This document shows positions 5,701-13,670 of a DNA stretch of 30,126 bases, piece after piece. The stretch spans positions 1 to 30,126 of the IMG/VR virus record IMGVR_UViG_3300047558_000095. One strand, written 5' to 3'. A program made the translations under genes and the position numbers. The stretch is from a virus. Every line of letters starts with the position of its first letter. Within the stretch, counting starts at the first letter, position 1. A model generated the notes under the pieces. The model ran no database searches. It saw only the letters and a list, made by a program, of their open reading frames with translations, and was not told the DNA's origin.

Positions 5701-6030
5701 ATGAACAAACAACCTAAACTTGATACCGAAACCCTACTCACCCTAGCACTACAACGGCTAAAGATCACCAGAAAAAAGTGGGAAGCACAGTGTGCTAAGT
5801 CAGTCAATCTATCTACAGCTACCTATCTCCGAACTGACCGAAAAACTTTCAAGCAAATCTGTCCCACGACAGGCGAACCCAGATATCGTGATGAGTTAGT
5901 ATATGAAACACGCACTCATTTCATCAAAACAACCCAACATGGCAGAGTGATTGATATCGAGACTAAGCCACAGTCAATTATCAATAAACCACGAGTGATC
6001 GTCAAAAAGAAACGCACATACACAAAATGA
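5701..6030 (+). CDS. Basic hypothetical protein, 109 aa
   Basis: First gene after a terminator and promoter-like motif. The protein is very basic, ending in IVKKKRTYTK, with a helical N-terminal third containing LLTLALQRLKITRKKWEAQC that could be a small helix-turn-helix. A beta-prone segment with PTTGEPRYRDELVYETRTHF follows. DNA or RNA binding is plausible from charge alone. It overlaps the next gene by 4 bases (ATGA). Confidence 0.65.
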   Translation: MNKQPKLDTETLLTLALQRLKITRKKWEAQCAKSVNLSTATYLRTDRKTFKQICPTTGEPRYRDELVYETRTHFIKTTQHGRVIDIETKPQSIINKPRVIVKKKRTYTK

Positions 6031-6404
6031 AGAAACCAAGTCAAAAACTAAACAGTCGCAGATTCTATCGTGAAGTAGATGGCAGAATAGAACGAACAAC
6101 AGCACTGGAAGGCGAACCTGACCCCGATATGAGTCAGGGCTGGGTGCGTGGTCTAGGTCCTATTCATACTCAAGAATCTAGAGAGAAGTCATCCCGTCGA
6201 TTCCGTGGTGTGCCAAAGACACCACAACAATTAGAACTAATGCGCAAAGCAAAGCTAGGTGTTCCTAAGTCACCCGAACATCGTGCCGCAATGTCTCAAG
6301 CACACCGTGATAGAACCGAAAAACTTCATAAGATCATGGCAGAACACGGTGTTCGCTGGGGAGTAGCGTGTGATATTCTGAAACAACAAGGTGGCGGGAA
6401 ATGA
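6027..6404 (+). CDS. Protein with NUMOD3-like DNA-binding repeats, 125 aa
   Basis: Residues about 58-95 contain two copies of a short repeat, RGVPKTPQQLELMRKAK and LGVPKSPEHRAAMSQAH, of the NUMOD3 type (GxxxSxEhxxxmxxA), a helix module that binds DNA in many homing endonucleases. No GIY-YIG or HNH nuclease domain is present. The C-terminus (HGVRWGVACDILKQQGGGK) may be a further small helix module. It may be a freestanding DNA-binding protein derived from a homing endonuclease. It overlaps both neighbours by 4 bases, unlike a recent insertion. Confidence 0.6.
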   Translation: MKKPSQKLNSRRFYREVDGRIERTTALEGEPDPDMSQGWVRGLGPIHTQESREKSSRRFRGVPKTPQQLELMRKAKLGVPKSPEHRAAMSQAHRDRTEKLHKIMAEHGVRWGVACDILKQQGGGK

Positions 6405-6703
6405 ACCAAATATCTAAAGATACTAGACGATTACAACATCGCTATGGACACAATGTAACCACCTCTACCAGAGTAGCACGTAGATATGAACCGGTTCAAC
6501 TCACTGGCTATTCCTATGCTGGTGACTTTGAACTAAAGCATCAGATAGAACCTATGGTCAATGTTGAACAAGCGGAATCTGATTATGGCAGAATGATGGA
6601 TGATCTTGAAGAATTCCAACTTATGCGCCAGTTCTTTCGTGAGAATCCCGAACAATGGCACAACTTCGATATGTGGAAAACAATGGACTTGCTTCGTCGC
6701 TAA
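6401..6703 (+). CDS. Hypothetical protein, 100 aa
   Basis: Basic N-terminus (DTRRLQHRYGHNVTTSTRVARRYEP) followed by an acidic helical C-terminal half (YGRMMDDLEEFQLMRQFF). No family recognised. The ATG overlaps the stop of the upstream gene (ATGA). It ends just before an AATAAATA motif that marks a new transcription unit. Confidence 0.65.
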   Translation: MNQISKDTRRLQHRYGHNVTTSTRVARRYEPVQLTGYSYAGDFELKHQIEPMVNVEQAESDYGRMMDDLEEFQLMRQFFRENPEQWHNFDMWKTMDLLRR

Positions 6704-6706
6704 GCG

Positions 6707-6714
6707 AATAAATA
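6707..6714 (+). promoter_or_regulatory. Late-promoter-like motif AATAAATA
   Basis: It follows the stop of the upstream gene by three bases and precedes ATG 6719 by four bases, so the predicted +1 (6720) falls within one base of the start codon. No Shine-Dalgarno is present. Confidence 0.62.
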
Positions 6715-6718
6715 CTAC

Positions 6719-6892
6719 ATGACGGATGATGTTCAACTATCACCTAGAGCACAAGCCATGTTTGACTGGATCAAAGAGCAAGATGCTCTATCAGTAGAAC
6801 GCTTACGCAAACAGATGCTGGACATCAATCAGCATTACAACGAGTTATACAGGAAATACGATGAGAACACCGGAAGACCAGCAGGAGATTGA
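6719..6892 (+). CDS. Small helical protein, 57 aa, putatively leaderless
   Basis: Begins MTDDVQLSPRAQAMFDWIKE and continues as a charged helix (SVERLRKQMLDINQHYNELY). No Shine-Dalgarno lies before the ATG, only the AATAAATA motif four bases upstream. It overlaps the next gene by 32 bases, where an AGGA within its coding sequence serves as ribosome binding site for ATG 6861. Unknown function. Confidence 0.58.
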   Translation: MTDDVQLSPRAQAMFDWIKEQDALSVERLRKQMLDINQHYNELYRKYDENTGRPAGD

Positions 6893-7040
6893 TACTGAGA
6901 TTTCAACTGTCATTCAGAACGGTTATTACTATTACGAAGTAGACGGTCGCCAATTTGTATCACGCAAGGATGCTGAGCATCATGTAGTCAAGCAGATTGC
7001 CCTAAAGTATCGTGAACAACGCAGAGAGGATAACAAATAA
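6861..7040 (+). CDS. Small hypothetical protein, 59 aa
   Basis: ATG 6861 follows AGGAAATACG inside the preceding gene. The product has an acidic N-terminus, an aromatic beta-like centre (NGYYYYEVDGRQFVSRKDAE) and a basic C-terminal helix (IALKYREQRREDNK). Unknown family. The stop TAA overlaps the next ATG (taATG). Confidence 0.6.
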   Translation: MRTPEDQQEIDTEISTVIQNGYYYYEVDGRQFVSRKDAEHHVVKQIALKYREQRREDNK

Positions 7041-7195
7041 TGCCAGTTCAAAAAGTAATGAAAGATGGCCGAGTTCAATACAGATGGGGAACCCACGGGC
7101 ACTTATACCCAACTAAAGCTCAAGCAGAAGCACAAGGTGCCGCTATTAGAGCAAGTCAATATGCCGAACAAAAAAAGAAAGACGCAAACAAATGA
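7040..7195 (+). CDS. Conserved small phage protein with RWGxHG motif, 51 aa
   Basis: The product contains RVQYRWGTHGHLYPT followed by KAQAEAQGAAIRAS. This WG-x-H/S-G-x-x-Y plus K-A-x-x-Q-G-x-A-I pattern recurs in short phage proteins coded near terminase, portal or protease genes, and as a small domain in some head proteins; I know of no established function. It is linked to its neighbours by taATG and ATGA overlaps. Confidence 0.62.
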   Translation: MPVQKVMKDGRVQYRWGTHGHLYPTKAQAEAQGAAIRASQYAEQKKKDANK

Positions 7196-7383
7196 ATGAA
7201 TCAAAACTAGTCAAAGCCAGCGATGGCACGGTATGGGCACCACTACAACCAATTTACTTAGAGATTGAAGAGAAACTGCTACTGGAGGATGTTCCAGAAT
7301 CAGTTCAGGAACAACTACGAACGGTGCTGACATTCTTATCATGCCTAATCATTGAAGGTGAACTACAGGAAGCTCAACAATGA
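7192..7383 (+). CDS. Small acidic protein, 63 aa
   Basis: The ATG overlaps the stop of the 51-aa gene and its own stop overlaps the next ATG. The product has a short start (MNESKLVKASDGTVWAPLQP) and an amphipathic helical remainder rich in Glu and Leu (EIEEKLLLEDVPESVQEQL). No family recognised. Confidence 0.6.
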   Translation: MNESKLVKASDGTVWAPLQPIYLEIEEKLLLEDVPESVQEQLRTVLTFLSCLIIEGELQEAQQ

Positions 7384-7742
7384 GAACTCTGGTCCAACGC
7401 GGAGATACTCAAAACATCAAAGTATTCGACAAGATGGTAATGGAGTTATGTCCCTATTTGACACCTCTAGAGATTGATAAGACTGTTGGCTTCATGGATC
7501 GTATTCAAGGTAGCAAATGGGATATCAACCCAACTGAGAGTGATTCAATTACTCAACTAAAACTCATCTTGGGTGGTGACAGATATCAGGAAGTCAAAAT
7601 GATGTGGGCAAAAGACAATCAACATATCATCCGCGACATTGAAGACGCTAAGACTAAGTTCATTCATAAAGCAACCCAGCAAGTATTTGATGGACTTGAC
7701 CCAGAAGATGACCCTAACGACTACATTGAATTGAAATGCTAA
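7380..7742 (+). CDS. Hypothetical protein, 120 aa
   Basis: Mixed alpha protein with acidic C-terminus (FDGLDPEDDPNDYIELKC). No family is recognised. Translation is probably coupled at both ends, with a 4-base overlap upstream and 7 bases downstream. Its neighbours (HK97 gp10-like protein, holin, terminase) suggest morphogenesis, but nothing in the sequence itself shows this. Confidence 0.62.
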   Translation: MRTLVQRGDTQNIKVFDKMVMELCPYLTPLEIDKTVGFMDRIQGSKWDINPTESDSITQLKLILGGDRYQEVKMMWAKDNQHIIRDIEDAKTKFIHKATQQVFDGLDPEDDPNDYIELKC

Positions 7743-8047
7743 GAATAACAGTATCAAAAGACCATGGTAGAGCAGGTGTTCAAGCGACACGCTCACTAGC
7801 ACGTGGACTTCTACGCATCCTACAGCGTAACACACCTAAAGATACTGGTGAACTTAGTGCTGGTTGGTATATTGATTATGTAGGTAGCGGTGGATTCGCC
7901 CTACAAGATGATGTTTACTATGGCTACTGGGTAAACAATGGAAATACTCGTGGATTAAGACCACGTAGATTCGTAGAGCGTAGTATTCAGCAATATCGCA
8001 GTCAATTACGCGGATACTCAGTTGATATAGAAATGGAAGAAGAATAA
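7736..8047 (+). CDS. HK97 gp10-like head-tail / tail completion protein, 103 aa
   Basis: Residues 32-43 read NTPKDTGELSAG, the hallmark of HK97 gp10-like proteins (TPxDTGxLxxSW). The later VYYGYWVNNGNTRGLRPRRFVERSI matches the usual Y-x-x-(V/W)-x-x-G ... RPF/RRF-x-x-(A/S) tail. Such proteins join head and tail or complete the tail. Usually the gene lies between the connector and tail terminator genes; here it lies in front of holin and terminase. A second, divergent gp10-like gene is at 18462. The C-terminus ends in an acidic EMEEE. Confidence 0.68.
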   Translation: MLRITVSKDHGRAGVQATRSLARGLLRILQRNTPKDTGELSAGWYIDYVGSGGFALQDDVYYGYWVNNGNTRGLRPRRFVERSIQQYRSQLRGYSVDIEMEEE

Positions 8048-8051
8048 TAAT

Positions 8052-8534
8052 ATGGCAACACTACTACCACAGAAGGGCGACAACGTTCAGCCACTTGCTA
8101 AGTGTGATGAAACATGGGCTAAATTAGCGAATGATAAAAGCGTGACTGATATACCACAAGGTAGCGCATTTGGATCAGCACCACCACAACAACGCATTGT
8201 CACTCAGGCAGAGGTTCAGGGGGAATTGATTAAGTCAAGTGGAGGCGCAATGAATGAAGGTTCTACTAATCTTATTGAGAATACCAACACAGACTGGATC
8301 AATAACAAATGGCGTCCAGCTATGGGTTGGGCATATATGGTTATGTGTATATGTGACTTTACTGTATTTCCTATCCTGTGGAGTTTGTTACAGACACTCT
8401 CACACGGAACGGTGGCTTCACAATGGCAACCACTTACAGTTCAAGGTGGCGGCTTAGTTCATATAGCATTCGGTGCTTGTATCGGTGTAGCAGCGTATGG
8501 TCGTAGTCAAGAAAAGATAGCAGGTAAACAATGA
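8052..8534 (+). CDS. Holin (GTA/3TM-type holin), 160 aa
   Basis: The N-terminal half is polar. The conserved core begins at about residue 86 with WRPAMGWAYMVMCICDFTVF and continues to PILWSLLQ, then a second hydrophobic segment GGGLVHIAFGACIGVAAYGR ending in SQEK. This WRP-x-x-G start and the LVHIAFGAxIGVAAYGRxQEK end are typical of the holin family found in gene transfer agents and many siphoviruses. Holins form inner-membrane lesions that release the endolysin, here coded at 12403. The start has only a weak ribosome binding site. The 3' end overlaps a homing-type endonuclease by 4 bases. Confidence 0.82.
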   Translation: MATLLPQKGDNVQPLAKCDETWAKLANDKSVTDIPQGSAFGSAPPQQRIVTQAEVQGELIKSSGGAMNEGSTNLIENTNTDWINNKWRPAMGWAYMVMCICDFTVFPILWSLLQTLSHGTVASQWQPLTVQGGGLVHIAFGACIGVAAYGRSQEKIAGKQ

Positions 8535-8983
8535 TTACACAAAGTGAATTAAAACAGATTCTTCACTATGATGAGTCTACAGGAATTTTTAGATGGCTTA
8601 TTAAACCTTCCATCAATACTAACATTGGCGATATTGCTGGTGGACTTAATGGTGAAGGTTATGTTCATATAAAGATAAAAGGCACCAAATATAAAGCCCA
8701 TAGATTAGCTTGGTTGTATGTTCACGGCACGCATCCTGTTAACGTTATTGATCATATTAATAGAGTCAAAAATGACAATAGACTTGTTAACTTACGTGAT
8801 GTAACTAAAAGAGAAAACTGTTTAAATCAATATACAACAGGCATAAAATTTCATAAACGAATGAACAAATGGCAAGCGGTATATTCTTCACTAAATGGCA
8901 GAAAACATTTAGGAACGTTTGATAATATTATCGATGCTAGAGCCGCACATCTTAGAGAAAAAAGAAGTCAAGAAAAGGCATAA
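8531..8983 (+). CDS. HNH homing-type endonuclease with AP2 domain, 150 aa
   Basis: Order of parts: N-terminal LHYDESTGIFRW (9-22), HRLAWLYVHG (57-66), the HNH_3 core IDHINRVKNDNRLVNLRDVT (73-92) with His75, Asn77 and Asn87, and a C-terminal AP2-like DNA-binding domain with WQAVYSSLNGRKHLGTFDN (114-132). This is the common layout of freestanding phage HNH-AP2 endonucleases, which cut intronless target sites and spread themselves. Codons are more A/T-rich than in neighbouring structural genes. It sits between holin and small terminase without breaking either and overlaps the holin stop by 4 bases. Confidence 0.9.
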   Translation: MITQSELKQILHYDESTGIFRWLIKPSINTNIGDIAGGLNGEGYVHIKIKGTKYKAHRLAWLYVHGTHPVNVIDHINRVKNDNRLVNLRDVTKRENCLNQYTTGIKFHKRMNKWQAVYSSLNGRKHLGTFDNIIDARAAHLREKRSQEKA

Positions 8984-8984
8984 C

Positions 8985-9356
8985 ATGACAGAAGAAACAA
9001 AAACAGAAATAATCAAACCAAAGCGCAAACCCTATAGCGTGAAATCACCATCACGTGGTGGTGCCCGTAAAGGCGCTGGACGTAAGAAGGGTGGCACCAA
9101 CAAAGTTCAGTATACAGATTTACTTGACGAACTACAAAAGGCAACAGGCAAACCATACGCTGAGTTAGTCGCCAATGAAATCGTCAAGGCAATCGCCGCT
9201 AATGATACCCGTCTAACAAAAGACTATCTTGAAATGATTGGCAAGAAAGCTATCGCTGATAAGGCAGAGATGGACGTTACTAGTGGTGGTGAAACTCTCA
9301 AGGCGGCATTTCAATTTGTTTCAGCAGAGTTACCAGAGTGGAATAATCTAAAGTAA
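8985..9356 (+). CDS. terS: Terminase small subunit (putative), 123 aa
   Basis: The start is placed at ATG 8985 (MTEETKTEIIKPKRKPY), after AAAAGG, one base after the stop of the HNH gene; the upstream ATG 8919 would lie inside that gene. A basic Gly-rich segment SRGGARKGAGRKKGG (residues about 22-36) is typical of small terminase and DNA-binding phage proteins. A helical region follows (DLLDELQKATGKPYAELVAN ... KDYLEMIGKKAIADKAE). Position directly before the large subunit with a taATG overlap supports the call. It would recognise phage DNA and recruit TerL. Confidence 0.78.
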   Translation: MTEETKTEIIKPKRKPYSVKSPSRGGARKGAGRKKGGTNKVQYTDLLDELQKATGKPYAELVANEIVKAIAANDTRLTKDYLEMIGKKAIADKAEMDVTSGGETLKAAFQFVSAELPEWNNLK

Positions 9357-10795
9357 TGACCGTCAAGACGTTGAAACTTTATGGTGAGCAAACCACGATC
9401 ATGAAAGACTGGTTAGAAACTGAAAAGAACGTTATGAGTATCGTTCCTGTTGGTAGTGGTAAGACGTTTCTTGCTACTATTGCCCTACCAATCTTTGCTA
9501 GTGATGAGCGCTTTCATAAAAATAAGGACGTTATCTATTCGGCTCCTACTCGTGAGATGATCAAAACGTTAATCTGGGATCAGTTGAAAGCAAGTTGTAG
9601 AGATAATTTTGGCATACAAGAAAAGGATATCAACAATAGCGACATGACTATTAGATTTCCAGCTGGCAACTATATCAGATGTAAATCAGCAGAGCAGGGT
9701 TTGAATCTTCGTGGTATTAACGCCTCGGTGTGGTGCGCAGACGAAGCCGCCCTGTATTCTCAGGAAGTTTTACAAGAGATAACGGTGCGACTACGTCCAA
9801 AAGTAGGCTCACCAGATACACAAGGTCGCATGATTGTTATCTCTACGCCTAACGGTGCTAATGCTCTCTACACACTCTACAACACTGCTCTCCAAATGCC
9901 TGATCGTTGGATTGTTCGTCATCTAACATACGAACAAATGCGCAGCGGTAATCGTGACTTCATTGAGCAACAACGCAAGATACTATCACCACTCAAGTTC
10001 GCAAAAGATTATCAGTGTGTATGGGAATCTGTTGAAGATAAGTTCTTCATGGCGTGGAATAGAACCATGTGCGTTGAAGAAGTAAAAGATAACGGTGGTG
10101 ATCTTTACACATTTCATGACTTCAACATGAAGAGGATGGGCGCTGTTGTCGCTCAAGTAAAAAACCCAGGAAAATTAGATGGAACAATCGAAGTTCTCAG
10201 TGTTTATGCGATACCTAATTGTTCAACTGAAGGAATCGCTCAAGCTATTCGTCGTGACTACCCCAAACGTAATATCTACTCTATTATTGACGCTAGTGGC
10301 GCTCACAATAACAGGTCTACTACCTCACCTTTTGGCGTTACTGATAGAACTTTATTAGAGAAATACGGTTTCACTATTGTTACTTCTAAAAAGAGTAACC
10401 CACTAGTGCGTGATACCGACAACTCATCAAACGCATTTATTGCTCGTGGTGGATTGCGTGTAGCATCAACTGAGTCATTGCTCTTAGAAGCCCTAGATAA
10501 CTATCATTATGAAGACGCCTCACGAATCAAACTGGTAAAATACAGCGAACAACAATTCGCACATATTGACTCACTTGGAGATTGCCTTCGCTACGGTATC
10601 AATCACCTATTCCCTATCACACACAATACTTCACCAGTGCCAGATTATCAGGTAGCAGACCCAGGCGCTTATCGTCGCCCAGGTAGCGAATATCTCAAAG
10701 AATCCCCACTATACCCAGGTGGTCCAACATGGGAAGAACTGCTCAATGACGATCACAATAATGGCGCAATGAGCGATAGTGTCGCTTGGGACTAA
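9356..10795 (+). CDS. terL: Terminase large subunit, 479 aa
   Basis: The ATPase domain shows Walker A PVGSGKT (31-37), Walker B SVWCADE (124-130, Asp129/Glu130) and the coupling motif STPNG (163-167). The C-terminal RNase H-like nuclease shows FHDFN with Asp255, IIDASG with Asp312, and a late acidic HIDSLGD. It drives DNA packaging and cuts concatemers. The unusual Walker A lacks the common G/A-x-x-GxGKS/T lead Gly, reading P-V-G-S-G-K-T. The length is typical. The start overlaps the small subunit stop (taATG). Confidence 0.95.
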   Translation: MTVKTLKLYGEQTTIMKDWLETEKNVMSIVPVGSGKTFLATIALPIFASDERFHKNKDVIYSAPTREMIKTLIWDQLKASCRDNFGIQEKDINNSDMTIRFPAGNYIRCKSAEQGLNLRGINASVWCADEAALYSQEVLQEITVRLRPKVGSPDTQGRMIVISTPNGANALYTLYNTALQMPDRWIVRHLTYEQMRSGNRDFIEQQRKILSPLKFAKDYQCVWESVEDKFFMAWNRTMCVEEVKDNGGDLYTFHDFNMKRMGAVVAQVKNPGKLDGTIEVLSVYAIPNCSTEGIAQAIRRDYPKRNIYSIIDASGAHNNRSTTSPFGVTDRTLLEKYGFTIVTSKKSNPLVRDTDNSSNAFIARGGLRVASTESLLLEALDNYHYEDASRIKLVKYSEQQFAHIDSLGDCLRYGINHLFPITHNTSPVPDYQVADPGAYRRPGSEYLKESPLYPGGPTWEELLNDDHNNGAMSDSVAWD

Positions 10796-10799
10796 ACAA

Positions 10800-10807
10800 G
10801 ATAAATA
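10800..10807 (+). promoter_or_regulatory. Late-promoter-like motif GATAAATA
   Basis: It lies between terminase and portal genes. Predicted +1 near 10813 gives a 13-base leader that starts with CAAGGA, the ribosome binding site for the portal gene. Confidence 0.65.
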
Positions 10808-10825
10808 TATAACAAGGAATAATAG

Positions 10826-12406
10826 ATGCGAGTAAGCACCCTACTAAACAAGAATAGCCTGTATAAAGCTATCGAATATACAATGAATGATTACCAGTTG
10901 GCATTTTTGGCTAATGAGGTATTCAAGCGATCATGTCGTCGTAAGCGTCCTAGTGAAGATGCCGCTATCTACGCTGACCTTATTCAGCATACAGCAGTTA
11001 TGCCTATCTGTCGCTATATTGTTGATACCATCAACGATGTGGTATTTGAGCCTGGAACCCAGCGTAAGATGAACTTTGCTTACCCTGATGGCACACTACT
11101 AAACCCTGAGTCACAGGATTGGAGCGAACTATTCCAACTAGACGCTGACTTGACTAACACATCACTTGATGGTGTTATGGAAAACATTGGCGATATTACT
11201 TCTATCTACGGTCATTGCTGGGTATTTGTTGATATGCCAGAAGCACAAGTAGGCTACGAGTCATCACTGCGTCCGTATGTTATTCCAGTATCACCACTCA
11301 ATGTATGGGATTGGGAAATGACCTCAGTTCGCGGTGTTCAAATCCCTGAATATGTAAAAGTGTTAGAGCGTGAAGAATCGGATTGTTACTACTTCAAGTG
11401 TTACTATCTCGGCACTAAGACGCAACCATCATACTGGGAATCGTATGAAGTAGAGAAAGATGCGAATGCCGAAGCAGACCTACTACCAACAGCAACAGGC
11501 ACATTCCCACTAGGTATGTCTATTCCCGGTTTCATCGCATACACTAAGCGTGACCCACGTAGTATTGAGTTAGGTATCTCTGATATTGATATGGCAGTTG
11601 GCGTTCAGAAAGAAGTTTATAAGCTAGAAGCAGAGGCTTATTCTAGTATTCAATTTGCCCGCACACTCATTCGTGCTGATGCTGGTATCAAAGTGCCAGC
11701 GCAAGCAGGTAGTATTGTTCGTGCTACTCAAGGTCAGATTGAAGCAATCAACATTGACCAGCAAGATGTAATGACTATCATTGATAAGCAGAATAGTCTA
11801 CTAGAGAACTTACAGAACCTAACAGGTATGGGTGGCTTATCTACTAGTAGTAAGCAAGTTCAGAGTGGTGTCTCAATCATTCAAGAGCGCAAAGCCCTAC
11901 ATCGTATGGCAAAAGCAAAGTCTCGTCTAATGGAAGTAGCAGAAGAACAAATCTGGACATTTGCTTGTCGCTTCATGGGTGTTCGTTGGGCTGGTGAAGT
12001 CAATTACAACAAAGATTACGAACAGGGTGATACTGAATACCGTATCGCATTGATGGAGAAAGCAAAAGCACTTGCTGGCGATAACCCTGTTATTCAAGGT
12101 ATGATCGTCAAGCAACTAGTTGAGATGATGGCTGAACCTACTGATATCAGAGACTATGTAGAAGCCGCTAAGCAAGTAAGTAATCCTGTTACCACTGCTT
12201 TCGTTGACGAAGAAGAACCAGATGAAGTTTACTCTCGTGATATCGGCGATCAAACGCCACTAGACGATGAAGAAGATGAAGATAGCAAGACAGATATGGA
12301 AGATAATGCCGCTGAGAGTAACGGTTCAATCACATACACTGGTCAAAGCTATACAACACAAGGTGCTATTGCCGCACAATTAGGCTTCACAGGCGGCGGT
12401 AGATGA
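10826..12406 (+). CDS. Portal protein, 526 aa
   Basis: It directly follows the large terminase. The protein has the portal pattern: an N-terminal helical region (ICRYIVDTINDVVF), a central part with DVMTIIDKQNSLLENLQNLTG, and a long helix with QVQSGVSIIQERKALHRMAK and AEEQIWTFACRFMG. The C-terminus is acidic (DDEEDEDSKTDMEDN) and then Gly/Thr-rich. The portal dodecamer forms the DNA channel at one capsid vertex and docks the terminase. AAGGAA precedes the ATG. The next gene, an endolysin, overlaps by 4 bases. Confidence 0.88.
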   Translation: MRVSTLLNKNSLYKAIEYTMNDYQLAFLANEVFKRSCRRKRPSEDAAIYADLIQHTAVMPICRYIVDTINDVVFEPGTQRKMNFAYPDGTLLNPESQDWSELFQLDADLTNTSLDGVMENIGDITSIYGHCWVFVDMPEAQVGYESSLRPYVIPVSPLNVWDWEMTSVRGVQIPEYVKVLEREESDCYYFKCYYLGTKTQPSYWESYEVEKDANAEADLLPTATGTFPLGMSIPGFIAYTKRDPRSIELGISDIDMAVGVQKEVYKLEAEAYSSIQFARTLIRADAGIKVPAQAGSIVRATQGQIEAINIDQQDVMTIIDKQNSLLENLQNLTGMGGLSTSSKQVQSGVSIIQERKALHRMAKAKSRLMEVAEEQIWTFACRFMGVRWAGEVNYNKDYEQGDTEYRIALMEKAKALAGDNPVIQGMIVKQLVEMMAEPTDIRDYVEAAKQVSNPVTTAFVDEEEPDEVYSRDIGDQTPLDDEEDEDSKTDMEDNAAESNGSITYTGQSYTTQGAIAAQLGFTGGGR

Positions 12407-13017
12407 TAACATTAGAACTGTTACAGAAGTTATGCCCTAAGACTAAGCGCCCAGTCTTAGAGCAATACGTAGAACCACTCATCGAAGTGGCAGAGTATTA
12501 TGAGATGAACACACCCGAACGCATTGCTGGCTTTATCGCTCAGTGTGCTCATGAGAGTGGTGGCTTTACTGCTACGGAAGAGAATCTAAACTACTCGGCT
12601 AAGGGATTGAACACTACATTCAAGAAGTATTTCCCTACGCTAGAGTCAGCCCTACCATACGAGCGTAAGCCTGAGCGGATTGCTAATCGTGTTTATGCTA
12701 ATCGCATGGGCAATGGTGATGAGGCATCGGGTGATGGGTTTCGTTATCGTGGTCGTGGATTGATTCAACTCACTGGCAAGAATAACTATGAGAGATTTGC
12801 TAAAGACTTAGGCATCACCGTCGAAGAGTGCGCTCAATATCTATCTACACCTGGAGGCGCTGTCTCTAGTGCTGGTTGGTTCTTTGACCAGAATAACTTA
12901 TTGGCACTATGCGATAAGGAAGATATGCTAATGCTAACTAAGCGTATCAACGGCGGAGTTTTGGGATTACAAGATCGCTTAGAACACTATCATAAACTTG
13001 TAGAACTATTGAGTTAG
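12403..13017 (+). CDS. Endolysin, GH19 chitinase-like lysozyme, 204 aa
   Basis: Characteristic GH19 segments are FIAQCAHESGGFTATEENLNY (44-63; candidate catalytic Glu51 and Glu59/60) and FRYRGRGLIQLTGKNNYERF. The enzyme would cleave the peptidoglycan glycan chain. There is no signal peptide or binding domain, so release depends on the holin at 8052. The unusual point is location: it lies between portal and scaffold, where many phages code a head maturation protease or minor head protein, and it overlaps the portal stop by 4 bases. Length is typical for single-domain GH19 phage endolysins. Confidence 0.93.
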   Translation: MITLELLQKLCPKTKRPVLEQYVEPLIEVAEYYEMNTPERIAGFIAQCAHESGGFTATEENLNYSAKGLNTTFKKYFPTLESALPYERKPERIANRVYANRMGNGDEASGDGFRYRGRGLIQLTGKNNYERFAKDLGITVEECAQYLSTPGGAVSSAGWFFDQNNLLALCDKEDMLMLTKRINGGVLGLQDRLEHYHKLVELLS

Positions 13018-13019
13018 AT

Positions 13020-13027
13020 GATAAATA
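13020..13027 (+). promoter_or_regulatory. Late-promoter-like motif GATAAATA
   Basis: It begins two bases after the endolysin stop. Exactly five bases (GTTTC) separate it from ATG 13033, as at 2492, so predicted +1 is the A of the start codon of the homing endonuclease. Confidence 0.6.
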
Positions 13028-13032
13028 GTTTC

Positions 13033-13659
13033 ATGAATTATATGAAACATTACACCAACTTAGTAACAACAAGACAACAAATGAATAGAGTGAAAAGCGA
13101 TACAGAATATTTTGAAAGTCATCACATCATTCCTAGATGGCTGAACGGCGATGATAGCAAAAGTAATCTGGTTTTACTCACATCTCATGAACATTATCTT
13201 GCTCATCTTTTGTTATGGAAACATTACAGAACTAGGTCAAGTGCTTTAGCATTTCATAGACTTACATTCAGTATTACTAAAAAACATCAAAGAAACTTTA
13301 CTGATTTTCAACGAGCAATGGCGACAAAAGCATTCTCATACTCACAGACAGGAACTAATAATCCTCAATATGGCAAACCAAGTTGGCAAAGTGGTAAGCC
13401 GAGTGTGAATAAAGGTAAGAAACTTGCGTCAAGACCACACATGACTGGTGATAATAACCCATCTAGACGAGATGACGTTAGAGCATCTATTAGCACAAGT
13501 TTGAAGGGTAAAACAAAAACAAAAGAGCATATTGATAAGTTAGTAGCGATTGCTAAAGCAAAACCCAAACTTACTTGTGTTCACTGTAATAAGAGTGTTG
13601 ACTATAGAAACATTGTCAGATGGCATGGTGATAATTGTAAACTATATCTAAAAGAGTAA
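13033..13659 (+). CDS. HNH homing-type endonuclease with NUMOD3 repeats, 208 aa
   Basis: An upstream in-frame ATG at 13018 overlaps the promoter-like motif, so the start is placed at 13033 (MNYMKHYTNLVTTRQ); 13042 is also possible. The HNH core is FESHHIIPRWLNGDDSKSNL then VLLTSHEHYLAHLLL (His30/31, Asn45, His52-58). NUMOD3-like segments follow (GTNNPQYGKPSWQSGKPSVN; SISTSLKGKTKTKEH). A C-terminal Cys-rich motif CVHCNKSVDYRNIVRWHGDN plus Cys forms a probable zinc knuckle. No Shine-Dalgarno is present. It lies between endolysin and scaffold genes and is more A/T-rich than both, as expected for a mobile freestanding endonuclease. Confidence 0.88.
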   Translation: MNYMKHYTNLVTTRQQMNRVKSDTEYFESHHIIPRWLNGDDSKSNLVLLTSHEHYLAHLLLWKHYRTRSSALAFHRLTFSITKKHQRNFTDFQRAMATKAFSYSQTGTNNPQYGKPSWQSGKPSVNKGKKLASRPHMTGDNNPSRRDDVRASISTSLKGKTKTKEHIDKLVAIAKAKPKLTCVHCNKSVDYRNIVRWHGDNCKLYLKE

Positions 13660-13665
13660 TAAATA
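13658..13665 (+). promoter_or_regulatory. Late-promoter-like motif AATAAATA
   Basis: It overlaps the stop TAA of the HNH gene (13657-13659). Predicted +1 near 13671 is exactly the first base of a 12-bp stem, so the scaffold mRNA would begin with a hairpin. Confidence 0.65.
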
Positions 13666-13670
13666 CTTAT

